Positions 42,762-51,692 of a DNA stretch of 64,000 nucleotides are shown here, in pieces. The notes under the pieces were generated by a model, which saw only the letters and a program-made list of their open reading frames with translations, was not told the origin of the DNA and did no database searches. Origin of the DNA: Gemmatimonadota bacterium (GTDB taxonomy: Bacteria; Gemmatimonadota; Gemmatimonadetes; Gemmatimonadales; GWC2-71-9). The stretch is from the NCBI GenBank assembly GCA_016713435.1, contig JADJPD010000006.1, positions 62,001 to 126,000 of the forward strand, read 5' to 3'. Numbering within the stretch: position 1 is the stretch's first letter; every line of letters starts with the position of its first letter. A program made the translations under genes and the position numbers.

Positions 42762-45710
42762 CTAGAAGTTGTACTCCATGCCCAGCTGCCAGCGGCGGGC
42801 GTCGCTCACCACGCAGCTCGCCTTCCCGAAGTTCGGGTCGGTCTTGGAGCCGGTGTTGTAGCAGCCGTAGTTCTGGAAGTTGAACACGTTGAAGAGGTCC
42901 ACGGTGACGCCCAGCTGGTTCCCGCCGAAGTTCGGGAAGTCCTTGCGGATGCGCATGTCCACCATGCGGTAGGCAAAGGCCCCCGGGATGATGAAGCCGT
43001 ACCGCTTCGGCGTAAAGCCCCCGCGCTCATAGCCGGCGCCGCAGAAGCGGGCCTGGCAGCCCACGTCGGCGCGGTTGCCGGTGCCCAGGGTGATCAGGCC
43101 GCTCCACTGGATGCCGTACAGGAACGGCACGTCGGTGATCCAGTTGGTGACGACGCGGACCTTCTCGTCGTTGGCCGGGTGGCGCGGGATGTTCTTGGTG
43201 TTCGGGAACGCGAAGAGGTCGCCGAGCGCGTCCACGCCCTGCACCTCCCGCTCGGCGTAGGTCAGGGCGAAGCCCACGCCCCAGCCGAAGTTCTCGCTCG
43301 TGCGGCGGTACGGGCGGTCCACCTGCAGCTGGAGCGCGTCGTACCACGTCTTCCCGTCGTTGGTGCTGTAGATGAAGTTGCTGAAGCCGTGCGCGCCGAG
43401 GTTGAAGCTCACGCAGCACGACCCATCCGGGTTGAGTCCGAAGTTGGCCCAGTTGAGGGTCAGCTGGTCCACGCCGCGGACGCCGGCGTAGGTGGCCGAC
43501 ACCGCCCAGTTCCCGAGCAGCCGGCGGACGCCGAGGTTCCACTGCCGGGACTTCGGCGTCTTGATGTCCTTGTCGATGAGCCACGCCTCGGGGGTGCCCA
43601 CCGAGTGCACCAGCTGGTCGAGCTGGCTCTTGCTGGCCGTCAGGTACGAGTCGCTCCACGCCACCTCACCCGCGCCCGGGGTGCTGTCGGGATGGGCGAA
43701 GTTGATGGTGTAGGTGGGATGCGAGAGCTTCAGGGTCTCGTCCACCGCCACGTCGAACAGCGTGCGGTCGTAGTAGATGCCGAAGCCGCCGAAGATGGTG
43801 GTCTTGCCCGCGGCGTCGAGCGCGTACGAGAAGCCGAGGCGCGGCTGGATGCTGCCGTAGTCAGGCTTCCGGTTGTTGCCGGTGCTGATGTAGCGGTTGA
43901 GGTCCAGCGGGTTCGGCAGCGAGTCGTTGTAGCGGGTCAGCGTGTCGATGACGTTCTGCGGCGTCTTGTAGTCGGTGTTGATCATGTTCGTCTCGACGTC
44001 CCAGCGGACGCCGATGTTGAACGTGAGCCGCGACGTCGGGCTCCAGTCGTCCTGCAGGTAGAGGCCAAGCTGGAGGTTGGACTTGTCGAGATTCGGGTTG
44101 CCGGTGCCGTAGACCAGCTGGTACGGGTTCCGGAACGCGTACGAGAGCGCGCCCACGCTGTCCTTGTACATGAAGCGCGGGGTGCCGTCGTTGTCCTTGA
44201 CGATGTCGTACTTCACGAAGTCGGCGCTCACGCCGGCCTTGAGCACGTGCTCGCCGGCCGCCTGCCAGCCGGAGTAGGTCAGGTCGTTGCGCAGGCCGAT
44301 GCGCCGCTGCACGAAGTCCTGCGTGCTGAGGTCGCTGCCGATGCGGTTGTCGGTGTTGTTGTACTGGTACACCCGGCTCGCGAGGCCGAGGGTGGCCGGC
44401 TCCGGGTTCCGCTGGAACCGGGAGTAGTCGATCTTGGCCTCGTTGAGCCAGGCGCCGCTCGTGTACGTGTGGCGCAGCTGCCCGATGCTGACGTTCTGGC
44501 GGAAGTTCACCGCCGACTGGAACGAGCGGGTGCCGCCGAAGTCGCGCTCGTCGGTCTCGTGCCGCTGGTTGAAGCTGAGCTCGAACGTGGAGTTGGGCGA
44601 GCGCACGTAGGTCAGCTTGCCGAAGCCCAGGGTGGAGCGGAACGGCGAGGTGAAGGCGCCGTTGTACTGGGTGAGGTTCACCGAGTCGAGGGCGGCAAAG
44701 CCCGTCGGCGGGGTGAGCATCGTGACGCGGTTCTCGCGGTTCTGGTAGTTCCCCTCGTAGGAGCCGAAGAAGAACAGCCGGTCGCGGATCAGCGGGCCGC
44801 CCACGTTGAAGCCGGCCAGGTAGCGGGCGTACTCGGGTTCGCGGAAGTTCGGGTTGGTCTTCTCGTCGGCGCGCTGGAAGGTGTCGAGCGCCACGAACGA
44901 CTTGTTCTGGTAGCTGAAGAAGGCGCCGCCCTCCCACCGGTTGGTGCCGGAGCGGGTGGTGGCGGTGATGATCGAGCTCGAGGCCTTCTGGTACTCGGCC
45001 TTGAAGTTCTGGCTGATGACCCGGTACTCCTGGATGGCGTTGCGCGGGAAGGGGTTGCCGCGGCTCGCGTCCTGGCCGGCGACGCCGCCGGTGGTCAGGT
45101 CGTTCTTGAGGCTGGTGCCGTCAATGAAAACGTTTACAGCGTTCGCCGCCTGCCCGCCGCCCTGGAAGGTCCGGAAGCCCGTCGCATTCACCCGGTCTTC
45201 CGCTGCCGTGATGCCCGGCGCCAGCGCGGCCAGGTCCAGGAAGTTGCGGCTCGGCGTCGGCAGCCGCTCGATCTGCTCCTGGGTGACGTTGGTCGCCACT
45301 TCCGAGGTGCGGGTCTCGACGGTCGGCGGGGCGGCCACCACGGCCAGTTCCTCGAGCGTCACCGCCTGCTCGCTCAGGGTGAAGTTCTCGAGCGCCGTGG
45401 CGCCGATCAGCACCCGGACCCGCCGCGCCTGCGGCGCGTGGCCGATGTGCCGGACGGACACCTCATAGAGGGCCGGGGCCAGGCCGGGGAGGATGTAGGA
45501 TCCGTCCGCCCGGCTCACGGCCCGGCGAGTGACGCCGGTCTCGGGATTGAGGGCGGCAATCTCGGCATCCGACACCGGGCCACTGCCCGAGGTGATGGTG
45601 CCGCGGATCGTGCCGGTGGTATTCTGGGCGCCGAGCGGCAACGCCCAGAGGATGACGGCGAGCACTGCTGCCACTCGCCGCACCCAGCGAACACAGGTCA
45701 GGGTGGTCAT
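42762..45710 (-). CDS. TonB-dependent receptor with carboxypeptidase-like domain (Oar type)
   Basis: A 982-residue outer-membrane receptor. Signal peptide VRRVAAVLAVILWALPLGAQ; a carboxypeptidase-regulatory-like domain (about 30-110, GTIRGTITSGSGPVSDAEI, GSYILPGLAPALYEVSV); a plug (about 115-260, NAVNVFIDGTSLKND, YQKASSSIITATTRSGTN) and a beta-barrel ending in RRWQLGMEYNF with the C-terminal aromatic. This is the Oar-like class common in Gemmatimonadota, rather than SusC. ATG 45710 overlaps the lacI stop (ATGA) and follows a GGGAG. A further in-frame ATG 45749 lies inside lacI. Likely importer of the glycan sensed by LacI. Confidence 0.92.
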   Translation of the reverse strand: MTTLTCVRWVRRVAAVLAVILWALPLGAQNTTGTIRGTITSGSGPVSDAEIAALNPETGVTRRAVSRADGSYILPGLAPALYEVSVRHIGHAPQARRVRVLIGATALENFTLSEQAVTLEELAVVAAPPTVETRTSEVATNVTQEQIERLPTPSRNFLDLAALAPGITAAEDRVNATGFRTFQGGGQAANAVNVFIDGTSLKNDLTTGGVAGQDASRGNPFPRNAIQEYRVISQNFKAEYQKASSSIITATTRSGTNRWEGGAFFSYQNKSFVALDTFQRADEKTNPNFREPEYARYLAGFNVGGPLIRDRLFFFGSYEGNYQNRENRVTMLTPPTGFAALDSVNLTQYNGAFTSPFRSTLGFGKLTYVRSPNSTFELSFNQRHETDERDFGGTRSFQSAVNFRQNVSIGQLRHTYTSGAWLNEAKIDYSRFQRNPEPATLGLASRVYQYNNTDNRIGSDLSTQDFVQRRIGLRNDLTYSGWQAAGEHVLKAGVSADFVKYDIVKDNDGTPRFMYKDSVGALSYAFRNPYQLVYGTGNPNLDKSNLQLGLYLQDDWSPTSRLTFNIGVRWDVETNMINTDYKTPQNVIDTLTRYNDSLPNPLDLNRYISTGNNRKPDYGSIQPRLGFSYALDAAGKTTIFGGFGIYYDRTLFDVAVDETLKLSHPTYTINFAHPDSTPGAGEVAWSDSYLTASKSQLDQLVHSVGTPEAWLIDKDIKTPKSRQWNLGVRRLLGNWAVSATYAGVRGVDQLTLNWANFGLNPDGSCCVSFNLGAHGFSNFIYSTNDGKTWYDALQLQVDRPYRRTSENFGWGVGFALTYAEREVQGVDALGDLFAFPNTKNIPRHPANDEKVRVVTNWITDVPFLYGIQWSGLITLGTGNRADVGCQARFCGAGYERGGFTPKRYGFIIPGAFAYRMVDMRIRKDFPNFGGNQLGVTVDLFNVFNFQNYGCYNTGSKTDPNFGKASCVVSDARRWQLGMEYNF

Positions 45711-46732
45711 GGAATCTCCCTCATGGGGGTGGGGGTGAGCGCTCCGCACGACCGCCGCACCACGAGCGTGGTGGGGAGGGTCTCGCGGCGAAGGTCCCGG
45801 TTGGCCGGCGCCCGGAGGGCGTCCAGCAACCGTTCGGTGGCGCGCGCGCCGAGCGCGCTGATGTCTACATGGACGGAGGTCAGCGGCGGGTCCACATAGC
45901 GGGCCATCGGGATGTCGTCAAAACCGGCCACCGCGACGTCGTCGGGCACCTTCCGCCCGTGGTCGCGACAGGCGCTCAGGGCGCCGATGGCCATGCAGTC
46001 GTTGGCGGCGAAGATCGCCGTGGGCGGTTCCGGGAGGCTGAGCAGCCGGAGCGCGGCCGCGTGCCCGCTCTCCTCGCTGAAGTCGCCCGCCACTTCGTAG
46101 TCGGGCCGCCAGGGGAGCCCCGCCTCGCCCAGCCCCTGGCGATAGCCGCGGCGCCGCTCCTCGGCGTCGTAGTTCCGGGCCGCCCCGCCCACCAGCGCAA
46201 TGCGGCGATGGCCCAGGCCGGCCAGGTGCGCCACCATCGCCTGCGCACCCTCCGCGTTGGCCACCACGAGGCTCGCGTAGGCGGCATCGCTCGGTGGCCC
46301 GTTCAGCAGTACCACGGGGAAGCCAGACGGAAGGCTCCGGCCGGCGGCCCCGGCGTCGAGGTCGGGCGACATGACGATCAGCCCGTCCACCCGCCCCCGC
46401 ATGGAGCGCAGCGCCGCCTCGAGCCCGTGGCTCTCCCCGCGCAGGCTCGAGACCAGGAGGTGGTAGCCCGCCCGCTGGGCCGCGCCGTCCACGCCGCGGA
46501 TCACCTCGGAGAAGAACTCGCCATAGAGATCGGGGAGCAGCACGCCGAGGGTGTGGGTGCGGCTCGTGATCAGGCTGCGCGCCGCGCCGTGGGGCGAGTA
46601 CCCCAGCTGTTCGGCCACGGCGCGCACCCGGTCGCGGGTGTCCTGCCGCACCGGTGCGGAGCTGTTGTAGACCCGGGACACCGTGGCGACCGAGACCCCG
46701 GCCGCCCGTGCCACGTCCTTGATCGTCACCAT
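45707..46732 (-). CDS. LacI-family transcriptional repressor
   Basis: A 341-residue regulator. Helix-turn-helix ITIKDVA-type start (MVTIKDVARAAGVSVATVSRVYN) with hinge helix GAARSLITSRTHTLGVLLPDL, then a periplasmic-binding-protein-like sensor domain (VNAEGAQ, ALVGGAARNYDAEERRRGY, IFAANDCMAIGAL, VAGFDDIPMARYVDPPLTSV). It heads the operon that it probably controls; a LacI-type operator overlaps its own promoter. The effector is likely a mono- or disaccharide released from the glycan. Confidence 0.93.
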   Translation of the reverse strand: MVTIKDVARAAGVSVATVSRVYNSSAPVRQDTRDRVRAVAEQLGYSPHGAARSLITSRTHTLGVLLPDLYGEFFSEVIRGVDGAAQRAGYHLLVSSLRGESHGLEAALRSMRGRVDGLIVMSPDLDAGAAGRSLPSGFPVVLLNGPPSDAAYASLVVANAEGAQAMVAHLAGLGHRRIALVGGAARNYDAEERRRGYRQGLGEAGLPWRPDYEVAGDFSEESGHAAALRLLSLPEPPTAIFAANDCMAIGALSACRDHGRKVPDDVAVAGFDDIPMARYVDPPLTSVHVDISALGARATERLLDALRAPANRDLRRETLPTTLVVRRSCGALTPTPMREIP

Positions 46733-46841
46733 AGTCAGCTAGGCACTGCGAGGAGAGCGACGGGCGCCGCGCACTGGCGGTGGACGGCGGCCGGGGACCT
46801 ACGGTGGAGCCTTCCGCGCCGGGCTTGGCCAGCCGAGCGCA

Positions 46842-46855
46842 TGTAATCGTTTACA
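46842..46855. promoter_or_regulatory. LacI-type operator upstream of lacI
   Basis: TGTAATCGTTTACA is a 14-base near-perfect palindrome with the central CG typical of LacI/GalR operators (one mismatch per arm). It lies about 110 bases before the lacI start and covers the presumed -10, so autorepression is expected. Confidence 0.78.
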
Positions 46856-46875
46856 TCCTGACACAGTTTTGTCAA
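46848..46875 (-). promoter_or_regulatory. Promoter of the lacI operon
   Basis: Minus-strand TTGACA at 46875-46870, 16-base spacer, TAAACG at 46853-46848 (three of six). The spacer and -35 also form a small dyad TGACA/TGTCA (46860-46875). The -10 lies within the LacI operator. Confidence 0.6.
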
Positions 46876-46895
46876 GAATTTGGGCGAACCCGGGA

Positions 46896-47877
46896 TTACC
46901 CAAATACCGAGCGTGTCTGTCGTAATTGCACCGCCCGATGCAGCCACACGGCCAGCCCGAGCAGGGCCGCGCCCCGCAGCGGCCAGACCAGCCCGGGCCC
47001 CAGCCCGACGCCGCGCCGGAGGCTCTCCGAGGCAAACCAGTAGTACCCGCTGGCCGTGGCCCAGGCGAGCCAGGGGAGGGCGGCGCGGGCGGTCCACTGG
47101 AACAGCCGCACCGCCGTGGCCACGAGCAGCCAGCTGAGCCCGAAGCCCAGGAGGCTCGGCCCGTAGGCCTGGAGGACGGACACGTCCACGTCGCGCGGCA
47201 CCAGCCCGAAGCCCACCACGAAGCCGGGGAAGCCCGCGAGGAAGGCGCCGTACGGCTGCCCGGGCCACCAGCTCGACGCGCCGATCATGGACAGGAAGGC
47301 GTGTCTGGGTGCCCGATCCGGGCAGCCGGCCGGGGTGCACCGGGTGCAGGGCCCGCAGCGCTGGTCCCCGAGCGGGAGCAACGGAGCCTGACCGTAGAGG
47401 CGTTCCACCGGGAGCACGGGGCAGATGGCGTTGCAGAAGCCCGCCTTCATGTCGTGGCCCCGGCCCAGCACCGCGGCGAGCACCACGAGGCCGGCCAGCA
47501 GGAGGAGGAGCACCTGCGGGTCGTGTTCCAGGAGCAGGTGGCGAAGGGGGGACCAGGACGAGGAGCAGCAGGAGCCCCACGACGCCAGCTGTGTCGGCGG
47601 CCGGCCGGTCGAGAGCCCGCCCCGCTCCCGGCGACACGGCGAGCAGGCCGGCAGTGGCCAGCGGGCAGGCGGCCCGCCACAGGGAGGGCGAGAGAAAGAA
47701 GGTGGCCGGCAGGAGCGGGATGACCACCTGCCACAGCAGCCGGAGGGTCACCACCGGCGCCAGCATCAACCCGGCCCCGACCCCCAGCAGGCCGAGGACC
47801 CCCGGCCACTCGAGCCGGCGGCCGAGGGAGTTCGGGGTGGGGAGGACGATGCGATCCGGCGGCGGGGCCACGACCAT
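46896..47877 (-). CDS. Membrane Fe-S (4Fe-4S, NapH-like) protein, frame interrupted by +1 shift
   Basis: ATG at 47877 behind GGGAG. Multiple membrane helices carry WRAACPLATAGLLA and, in the second half, KAGFCNAICPVLPVERLYG and CGPCTRCTPAGCPD, which look like ferredoxin-type cluster ligands similar to polyferredoxin (NapH/NosR/CcoG-like) membrane proteins. The two parts are in different frames: one extra C in the six-C run at 47546-47551 explains it, and removing it gives 326 residues. The stop at 46896 overlaps a 7-base-pair dyad (ATTTGGG/CCCAAAT, 46878-46905) that may end the transcript. Exact role unknown; an electron-transfer or assembly function is guessed. Confidence 0.72.
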
Positions 47878-47954
47878 GTCCGAGAACTTTGCTCCCGGTG
47901 GATGAAGCCCGGGTGAGCAGCGGGTGAAGCCGCCGGACTCGGCGCACCTAATGT

Positions 47955-47983
47955 TTGACAGGATAAAGCCTTATGGCTAGGTT
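47955..47983 (+). promoter_or_regulatory. Promoter of rpsU
   Basis: TTGACA (47955-47960), 17-base spacer, TAGGTT (47978-47983). The -35 is perfect and the -10 moderate. It lies about 150 bases before rpsU in an otherwise gene-free 258-base gap. Confidence 0.55.
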
Positions 47984-48135
47984 GTTGGCCTCCTGCCGCC
48001 CGGCCGTCGGGCGGTGGTCCAGCAGCATGGCAGTCGCATGGGAGCTGGCAGTGGCCGGGTCCCATTTTTTCGTCACGCAGGCCCGTCCGGCGAGGGCGCC
48101 GGGCAGTGGTCCACGACCTCGGGAAGTAAGGACAC

Positions 48136-48330
48136 ATGGAAATCATCCTCGGCGAAGACGATCGGATCGAGTGGGCGCTCAAGGCCTTCCGCCGGAAGCT
48201 GGCCAAGTCCGGCATCCTGGCCGAGGTGAAGCGTCGGCGGCATTACCTCAAGCCCAGCGTGGCCAAGGCCGTGAAGGCGGCCGAGGCGCGTCGCCGCCGC
48301 CGGAAGGCGGCCCGCCGCAGCGAGGGCTGA
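48136..48330 (+). CDS. rpsU: 30S ribosomal protein S21
   Basis: A 64-residue, strongly basic protein beginning MEIILGEDDRIEWALKAFRR, with KSGILAEVKRRRHYLKPS in the middle and an Arg/Lys-rich end (RRRRRKAARRSEG), the S21 pattern. AAGGA lies 4 bases before the ATG. S21 sits near the anti-Shine-Dalgarno end of 16S rRNA and helps initiation. Single-gene unit, flanked by its own promoter and terminator. Confidence 0.94.
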   Translation: MEIILGEDDRIEWALKAFRRKLAKSGILAEVKRRRHYLKPSVAKAVKAAEARRRRRKAARRSEG

Positions 48331-48370
48331 GCCGCCCGGGATCTCGATCCCTCCGCCGGCTGCACGTCTG

Positions 48371-48400
48371 ACGGGACCGCCTCGGCGGTCCCGTTTTCTT
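48371..48400 (+). terminator. Intrinsic terminator after rpsU
   Basis: ACGGGACCGC / GCGGTCCCGT stem with CTCG loop, running into TTTTCTT. A textbook rho-independent terminator. Confidence 0.9.
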
Positions 48401-48511
48401 GTGCCGGACCCGGCCGCCGGCTCCGGCTTCCTCCCCTCGTGACCGGGCGCTATCTTCTCGGCGCCAGTCCGCGCCCAGCGCGCGCACACCCTTTGCCTGA
48501 GGGCTCCCCCG

Positions 48512-50656
48512 GTGACATCCCCCGTAGCCTCCAACGGCCATCTCGAGCCGGTGGACACTCTGTACAGCCGCGACGTCTTCTCGCCGGCTGTCATGCGTCA
48601 GCGCTTGCCCAAGGACGTGTACAAGCGCCTGCTCCGGACCATCGACCGGGGCGAGTCGCTGGACCCGGGCGTGGCCGACATCGTGGCGGCGGCCATGAAG
48701 GACTGGGCCATCGAGAACGGCGCCACGCACTACACGCACTGGTTCCAGCCGCTGACGGGCTCCACGGCCGAGAAGCACGACAGCCTGATCACGCCCGACG
48801 GCCAGGGTGGCGTCATCCTCAACTTCTCGGGCTCGGACCTGGTGCAGGGTGAGCCGGACGCCTCGAGCTTCCCCTCGGGGGGCCTCCGCGCCACGTTCGA
48901 GGCCCGCGGCTACACGGCGTGGGACGCCACGAGCCCCGCCTTCCTGCATCGCATCCCCAACGCCGTCACGCTCGTCATCCCCACCGGCTTCGTGTCGTGG
49001 ACCGGCGAGGCGCTCGACACCAAGATCCCGCTGCTCCGCTCGGTGGAGGCGCTGTCGCACCAGGCGCTGCGGATCCTCCGGATCTTCGGCACCGACACCG
49101 GCGTGGGTCGCGTGTACACCACGGTGGGCCCGGAGCAGGAGTACTTCCTCATTGACCGGGAGCTGTTCTGGAAGCGCCCCGACCTCGTGGTCACGGGCCG
49201 GACCCTCTTCGGCGCCAAGCCGCCCAAGGGCCAGCAGCTCGAGGACCACTACTTCGGCAGCATCCCGCAGCGCGTGCTGGCCTGCATGGCCGAGGTGGAG
49301 CGCGAGCTCTGGGCCCTCGGTGTGCCGGTGAAGACCCGGCACAACGAAGTGGCGCCGGCGCAGTACGAGATCGCCCCGATCTTCGAGGTGAGCCAGCTGG
49401 GCAGCGACCACCAGATGCTCACCATGGAAGTGCTGCGCCGGGTGGCGCCGCGGCACGGGCTGGCGGCCATCCTGCACGAGAAGCCGTTCGCGGGCGTCAA
49501 CGGCTCGGGCAAGCACAACAACTGGTCCATGTCCACCGATGCGGGCCACAACCTGCTCGACCCGCAGGACGACACCCACACCAACATGCAGTTCCTGGTG
49601 TTCCTGGTGTCGGTGATCCGGGCGGTGGACCTGCACGCCGAGCTGCTGCGCGGCTGCATCGCCTCGGCGGCGAACGACCACCGCCTCGGCGCCAACGAGG
49701 CCCCGCCGGCCATCATCTCCGTCTTCCTCGGCGACATGCTCCAGGACATCCTGGACCAGGTGGAGAAGGGCCAGCTCAAGCGCACCCTCAAGGGCGGCAC
49801 CATCGACCTCGGCGCGCGGACCCTGCCCACGCTGCCGCGGCACTCCGGCGACCGCAACCGCACCTCGCCCTTTGCCTTCACGGGCAACAAGTTCGAGTTC
49901 CGCGCGGTGGGCTCGAGCGCGTCCATCGCGTTCCCGAACACGGTGCTCAACACCATCGTGGCCGAGTCGCTCGACTACGTGGCCACGGAGCTCGAGAAGG
50001 CGGTCGGCAAGAGCCCCACCCCGGCCCGGGTGCAGGCGGCCGCCCTGGCGCTGCTCAAGAAGCTGGTGAAGCAGCACAAGCGGGTGCTCTTCGGCGGCGA
50101 CGGCTACTCCCAGGCCTGGCACGAGGAGGCCGAGAAGCGCGGCCTGCCGCACCTGCGCGACACGGTGGACAGCCTCAAGGCGCTCACCGCGGCCAAGCAT
50201 GCGGCGCTCTTCAAGAAGTACGGCGTGCTCAGCAAGCAGGAGTACGACAGCCGCATCACCGTGGCCTACGAGAAGTACAACAAGGAGCTCACGATCGAGG
50301 CCGAGACGATGATCACCATCGGCCGGACCCAGATCCTGCCGGCGGTACTCCGCCACCAGACCCTGCTGGCGCAGGCCGTGGAGAGCACCGAGGCCGCCGG
50401 CGTGAAGTGCGGCGAGACCTCGGCGGCGCTGGGCGAGTTCGTGAACCTGGTGTCCCGCTTCCAGGAGGCGCTCGCGGCCCTCGAGAAGGCCGTCGCCCAC
50501 GGGGACGACGACTTCGCGAAGCACGCCGCGTGGATCCGCGACAAGGTGAAGCCGGCGATGAGCACGCTCCGCAGCTACGCGGACGCGCTCGAGACGCAGG
50601 TGGCCGCGGACCTCTGGCCGCTGCCGACCTACCGCCAGATGCTGTTCCTCAAGTAA
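48512..50656 (+). CDS. glnN: Glutamine synthetase, type III
   Basis: ATP-dependent synthesis of glutamine from glutamate and ammonium. The 714-residue length and sequence are those of the GSIII class, not the ~470-residue GSI. Motifs: HYTHWFQPLTGSTAEKHD, the metal-binding TTVGPEQEYFLID, the class signature KTRHNEVAPAQYEIAPIFE, ATP/glutamate loop FAGVNGSGKHNNWSM and NRTSPFAFTGNKFEFRAVGSS. A GTG start at 48512 has only a weak GAGGG upstream. Likely monocistronic, with terminators on both sides. A GSIII is typical of Bacteroidota, some Gemmatimonadota and cyanobacteria. Confidence 0.95.
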   Translation: MTSPVASNGHLEPVDTLYSRDVFSPAVMRQRLPKDVYKRLLRTIDRGESLDPGVADIVAAAMKDWAIENGATHYTHWFQPLTGSTAEKHDSLITPDGQGGVILNFSGSDLVQGEPDASSFPSGGLRATFEARGYTAWDATSPAFLHRIPNAVTLVIPTGFVSWTGEALDTKIPLLRSVEALSHQALRILRIFGTDTGVGRVYTTVGPEQEYFLIDRELFWKRPDLVVTGRTLFGAKPPKGQQLEDHYFGSIPQRVLACMAEVERELWALGVPVKTRHNEVAPAQYEIAPIFEVSQLGSDHQMLTMEVLRRVAPRHGLAAILHEKPFAGVNGSGKHNNWSMSTDAGHNLLDPQDDTHTNMQFLVFLVSVIRAVDLHAELLRGCIASAANDHRLGANEAPPAIISVFLGDMLQDILDQVEKGQLKRTLKGGTIDLGARTLPTLPRHSGDRNRTSPFAFTGNKFEFRAVGSSASIAFPNTVLNTIVAESLDYVATELEKAVGKSPTPARVQAAALALLKKLVKQHKRVLFGGDGYSQAWHEEAEKRGLPHLRDTVDSLKALTAAKHAALFKKYGVLSKQEYDSRITVAYEKYNKELTIEAETMITIGRTQILPAVLRHQTLLAQAVESTEAAGVKCGETSAALGEFVNLVSRFQEALAALEKAVAHGDDDFAKHAAWIRDKVKPAMSTLRSYADALETQVAADLWPLPTYRQMLFLK

Positions 50657-50961
50657 GTCCGCCGCACCGCAGGACGGACGTCGAACCCGCCGGGGCCGCA
50701 GCGATGCGGCCCCGGCGTCGTCTTGCCCCCCCCCGCCACCACCGTTGTGCGCGTGTAGCTGACGGGACATCCCCGTCCCGATCCCGGCGGGGTGGCGCAA
50801 ATGTGGCCACAACCGCCCTGGTTCCTGAAGCCTCCCTGAAGGAAGTGCGACGGGGTGTTCCGGAAGGGGGGACACGCCTCATGGCGGTGCAAGCATGACC
50901 GATACTCGCAACACGCTTTTGGAAGACCGGATGTCCACGCTGACACGCGGGCGGGTTCGCG
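50657..50961. other. Gene-free interval before the chemotaxis operon
   Basis: This 305-base gap holds the glutamine synthetase terminator at its left end and presumably the chemotaxis promoter at its right. I see no convincing sigma-70, sigma-28 or sigma-54 element. No credible small gene was found. Confidence 0.5.
50689..50724 (+). terminator. Terminator after glutamine synthetase gene
   Basis: A perfect 12-base-pair stem GCCGGGGCCGCA / TGCGGCCCCGGC with GCGA loop (50701-50704) is followed by GTCGTCTT. Strong hairpin, modest U-tract. Confidence 0.75.
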
Positions 50962-51288
50962 ATGCCTGATGGCGCCACCCTGCAGCCGATCCGCCTGCAG
51001 GTCCTCCCCGGGGGAACCCGGCTGTCGCTCGGCGGCACCGTGAACATCATGCTCGCCGAGGAGCTGCACGGGGCGGCCCGGCGCATCCCCCCCGGCGGGG
51101 CGGTGGAGGTGGACCTGGCCGAGGCCGAGCACCTCGACACCTCGGCGCTGCAGGTGCTGCTGGCGCTCCGGGAGGCGGTGCGCGCGGCGGGGGGGGCGTG
51201 GGCGGTGCGGCAGGTGCCGGAGGGGGTGCGGCGGTACCTCCGGCTCGCGGGGCTCGAGGCGGTGCTGCTGGGAACCACACCGTCCTGA
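50962..51288 (+). CDS. STAS-domain protein
   Basis: A 108-residue single STAS domain (SpoIIAA/anti-anti-sigma fold). It shows an early strand-loop ALQPIRLQVLPGG, VEVDLAEAEHLDTSALQVLLALREAV with the Ser/Thr position typical of the phosphorylated residue (DTSALQ), and a C-terminal helix. It is first in the chemotaxis run, 20 bases before cheY. Chemotaxis clusters of the CheA/CheB/CheD-containing F-type and alternative (ACF) systems often carry such a protein; its partner kinase is not in the window. Confidence 0.82.
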   Translation: MPDGATLQPIRLQVLPGGTRLSLGGTVNIMLAEELHGAARRIPPGGAVEVDLAEAEHLDTSALQVLLALREAVRAAGGAWAVRQVPEGVRRYLRLAGLEAVLLGTTPS

Positions 51289-51308
51289 CCGGGCCGCAAG
51301 GAGGCGAC

Positions 51309-51674
51309 GTGGGCAAGACGGCCTTGATCGTGGATGACTCCACCTCGATGCGGCAGATGGTCGGGTTCACGCTGCGCGAATCCGGCTTCACCGTGCTCGA
51401 GGGAGAGAACGGCAAGGATGCCCTCGGCAAGCTGGACGGGGCGGCGGTGCAGATCATCATCACCGACCTCAACATGCCCGTCATGGACGGGATCACCTTC
51501 ATCAAGGAAGTCCGCACCCGCCCGGCCCACCGCTTCACGCCCATCCTCATGCTCACCACGGAGTCGCAGGACGCGAGCAAGCAGGCGGGGAAGGCGGCCG
51601 GCGCCACGGGCTGGCTGGTGAAGCCGTTCGACCCCGAGCGGCTGCTGCAGGTGGTCCAGAAGGTCCTGCCCTGA
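51309..51674 (+). CDS. cheY: CheY-like response regulator
   Basis: A 121-residue single receiver domain: acidic pair ALIVDDSTSM, phospho-acceptor Asp53 in IITDLNMPVMDG, Thr in MLTTES and Lys in LVKPFDP. GTG start at 51309 with AAGGAGG 4 bases before it. Immediately upstream of cheA, whose phosphoryl group it should accept. Confidence 0.93.
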   Translation: MGKTALIVDDSTSMRQMVGFTLRESGFTVLEGENGKDALGKLDGAAVQIIITDLNMPVMDGITFIKEVRTRPAHRFTPILMLTTESQDASKQAGKAAGATGWLVKPFDPERLLQVVQKVLP

Positions 51675-51692
51675 GGCCGAGGGACGCCCGCC

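Noticed and set aside
50890..50925. ACCGATAC near 50907 as a sigma-28 -10 for the chemotaxis operon
   Set aside because: No TAAA-type -35 is present at a suitable distance.
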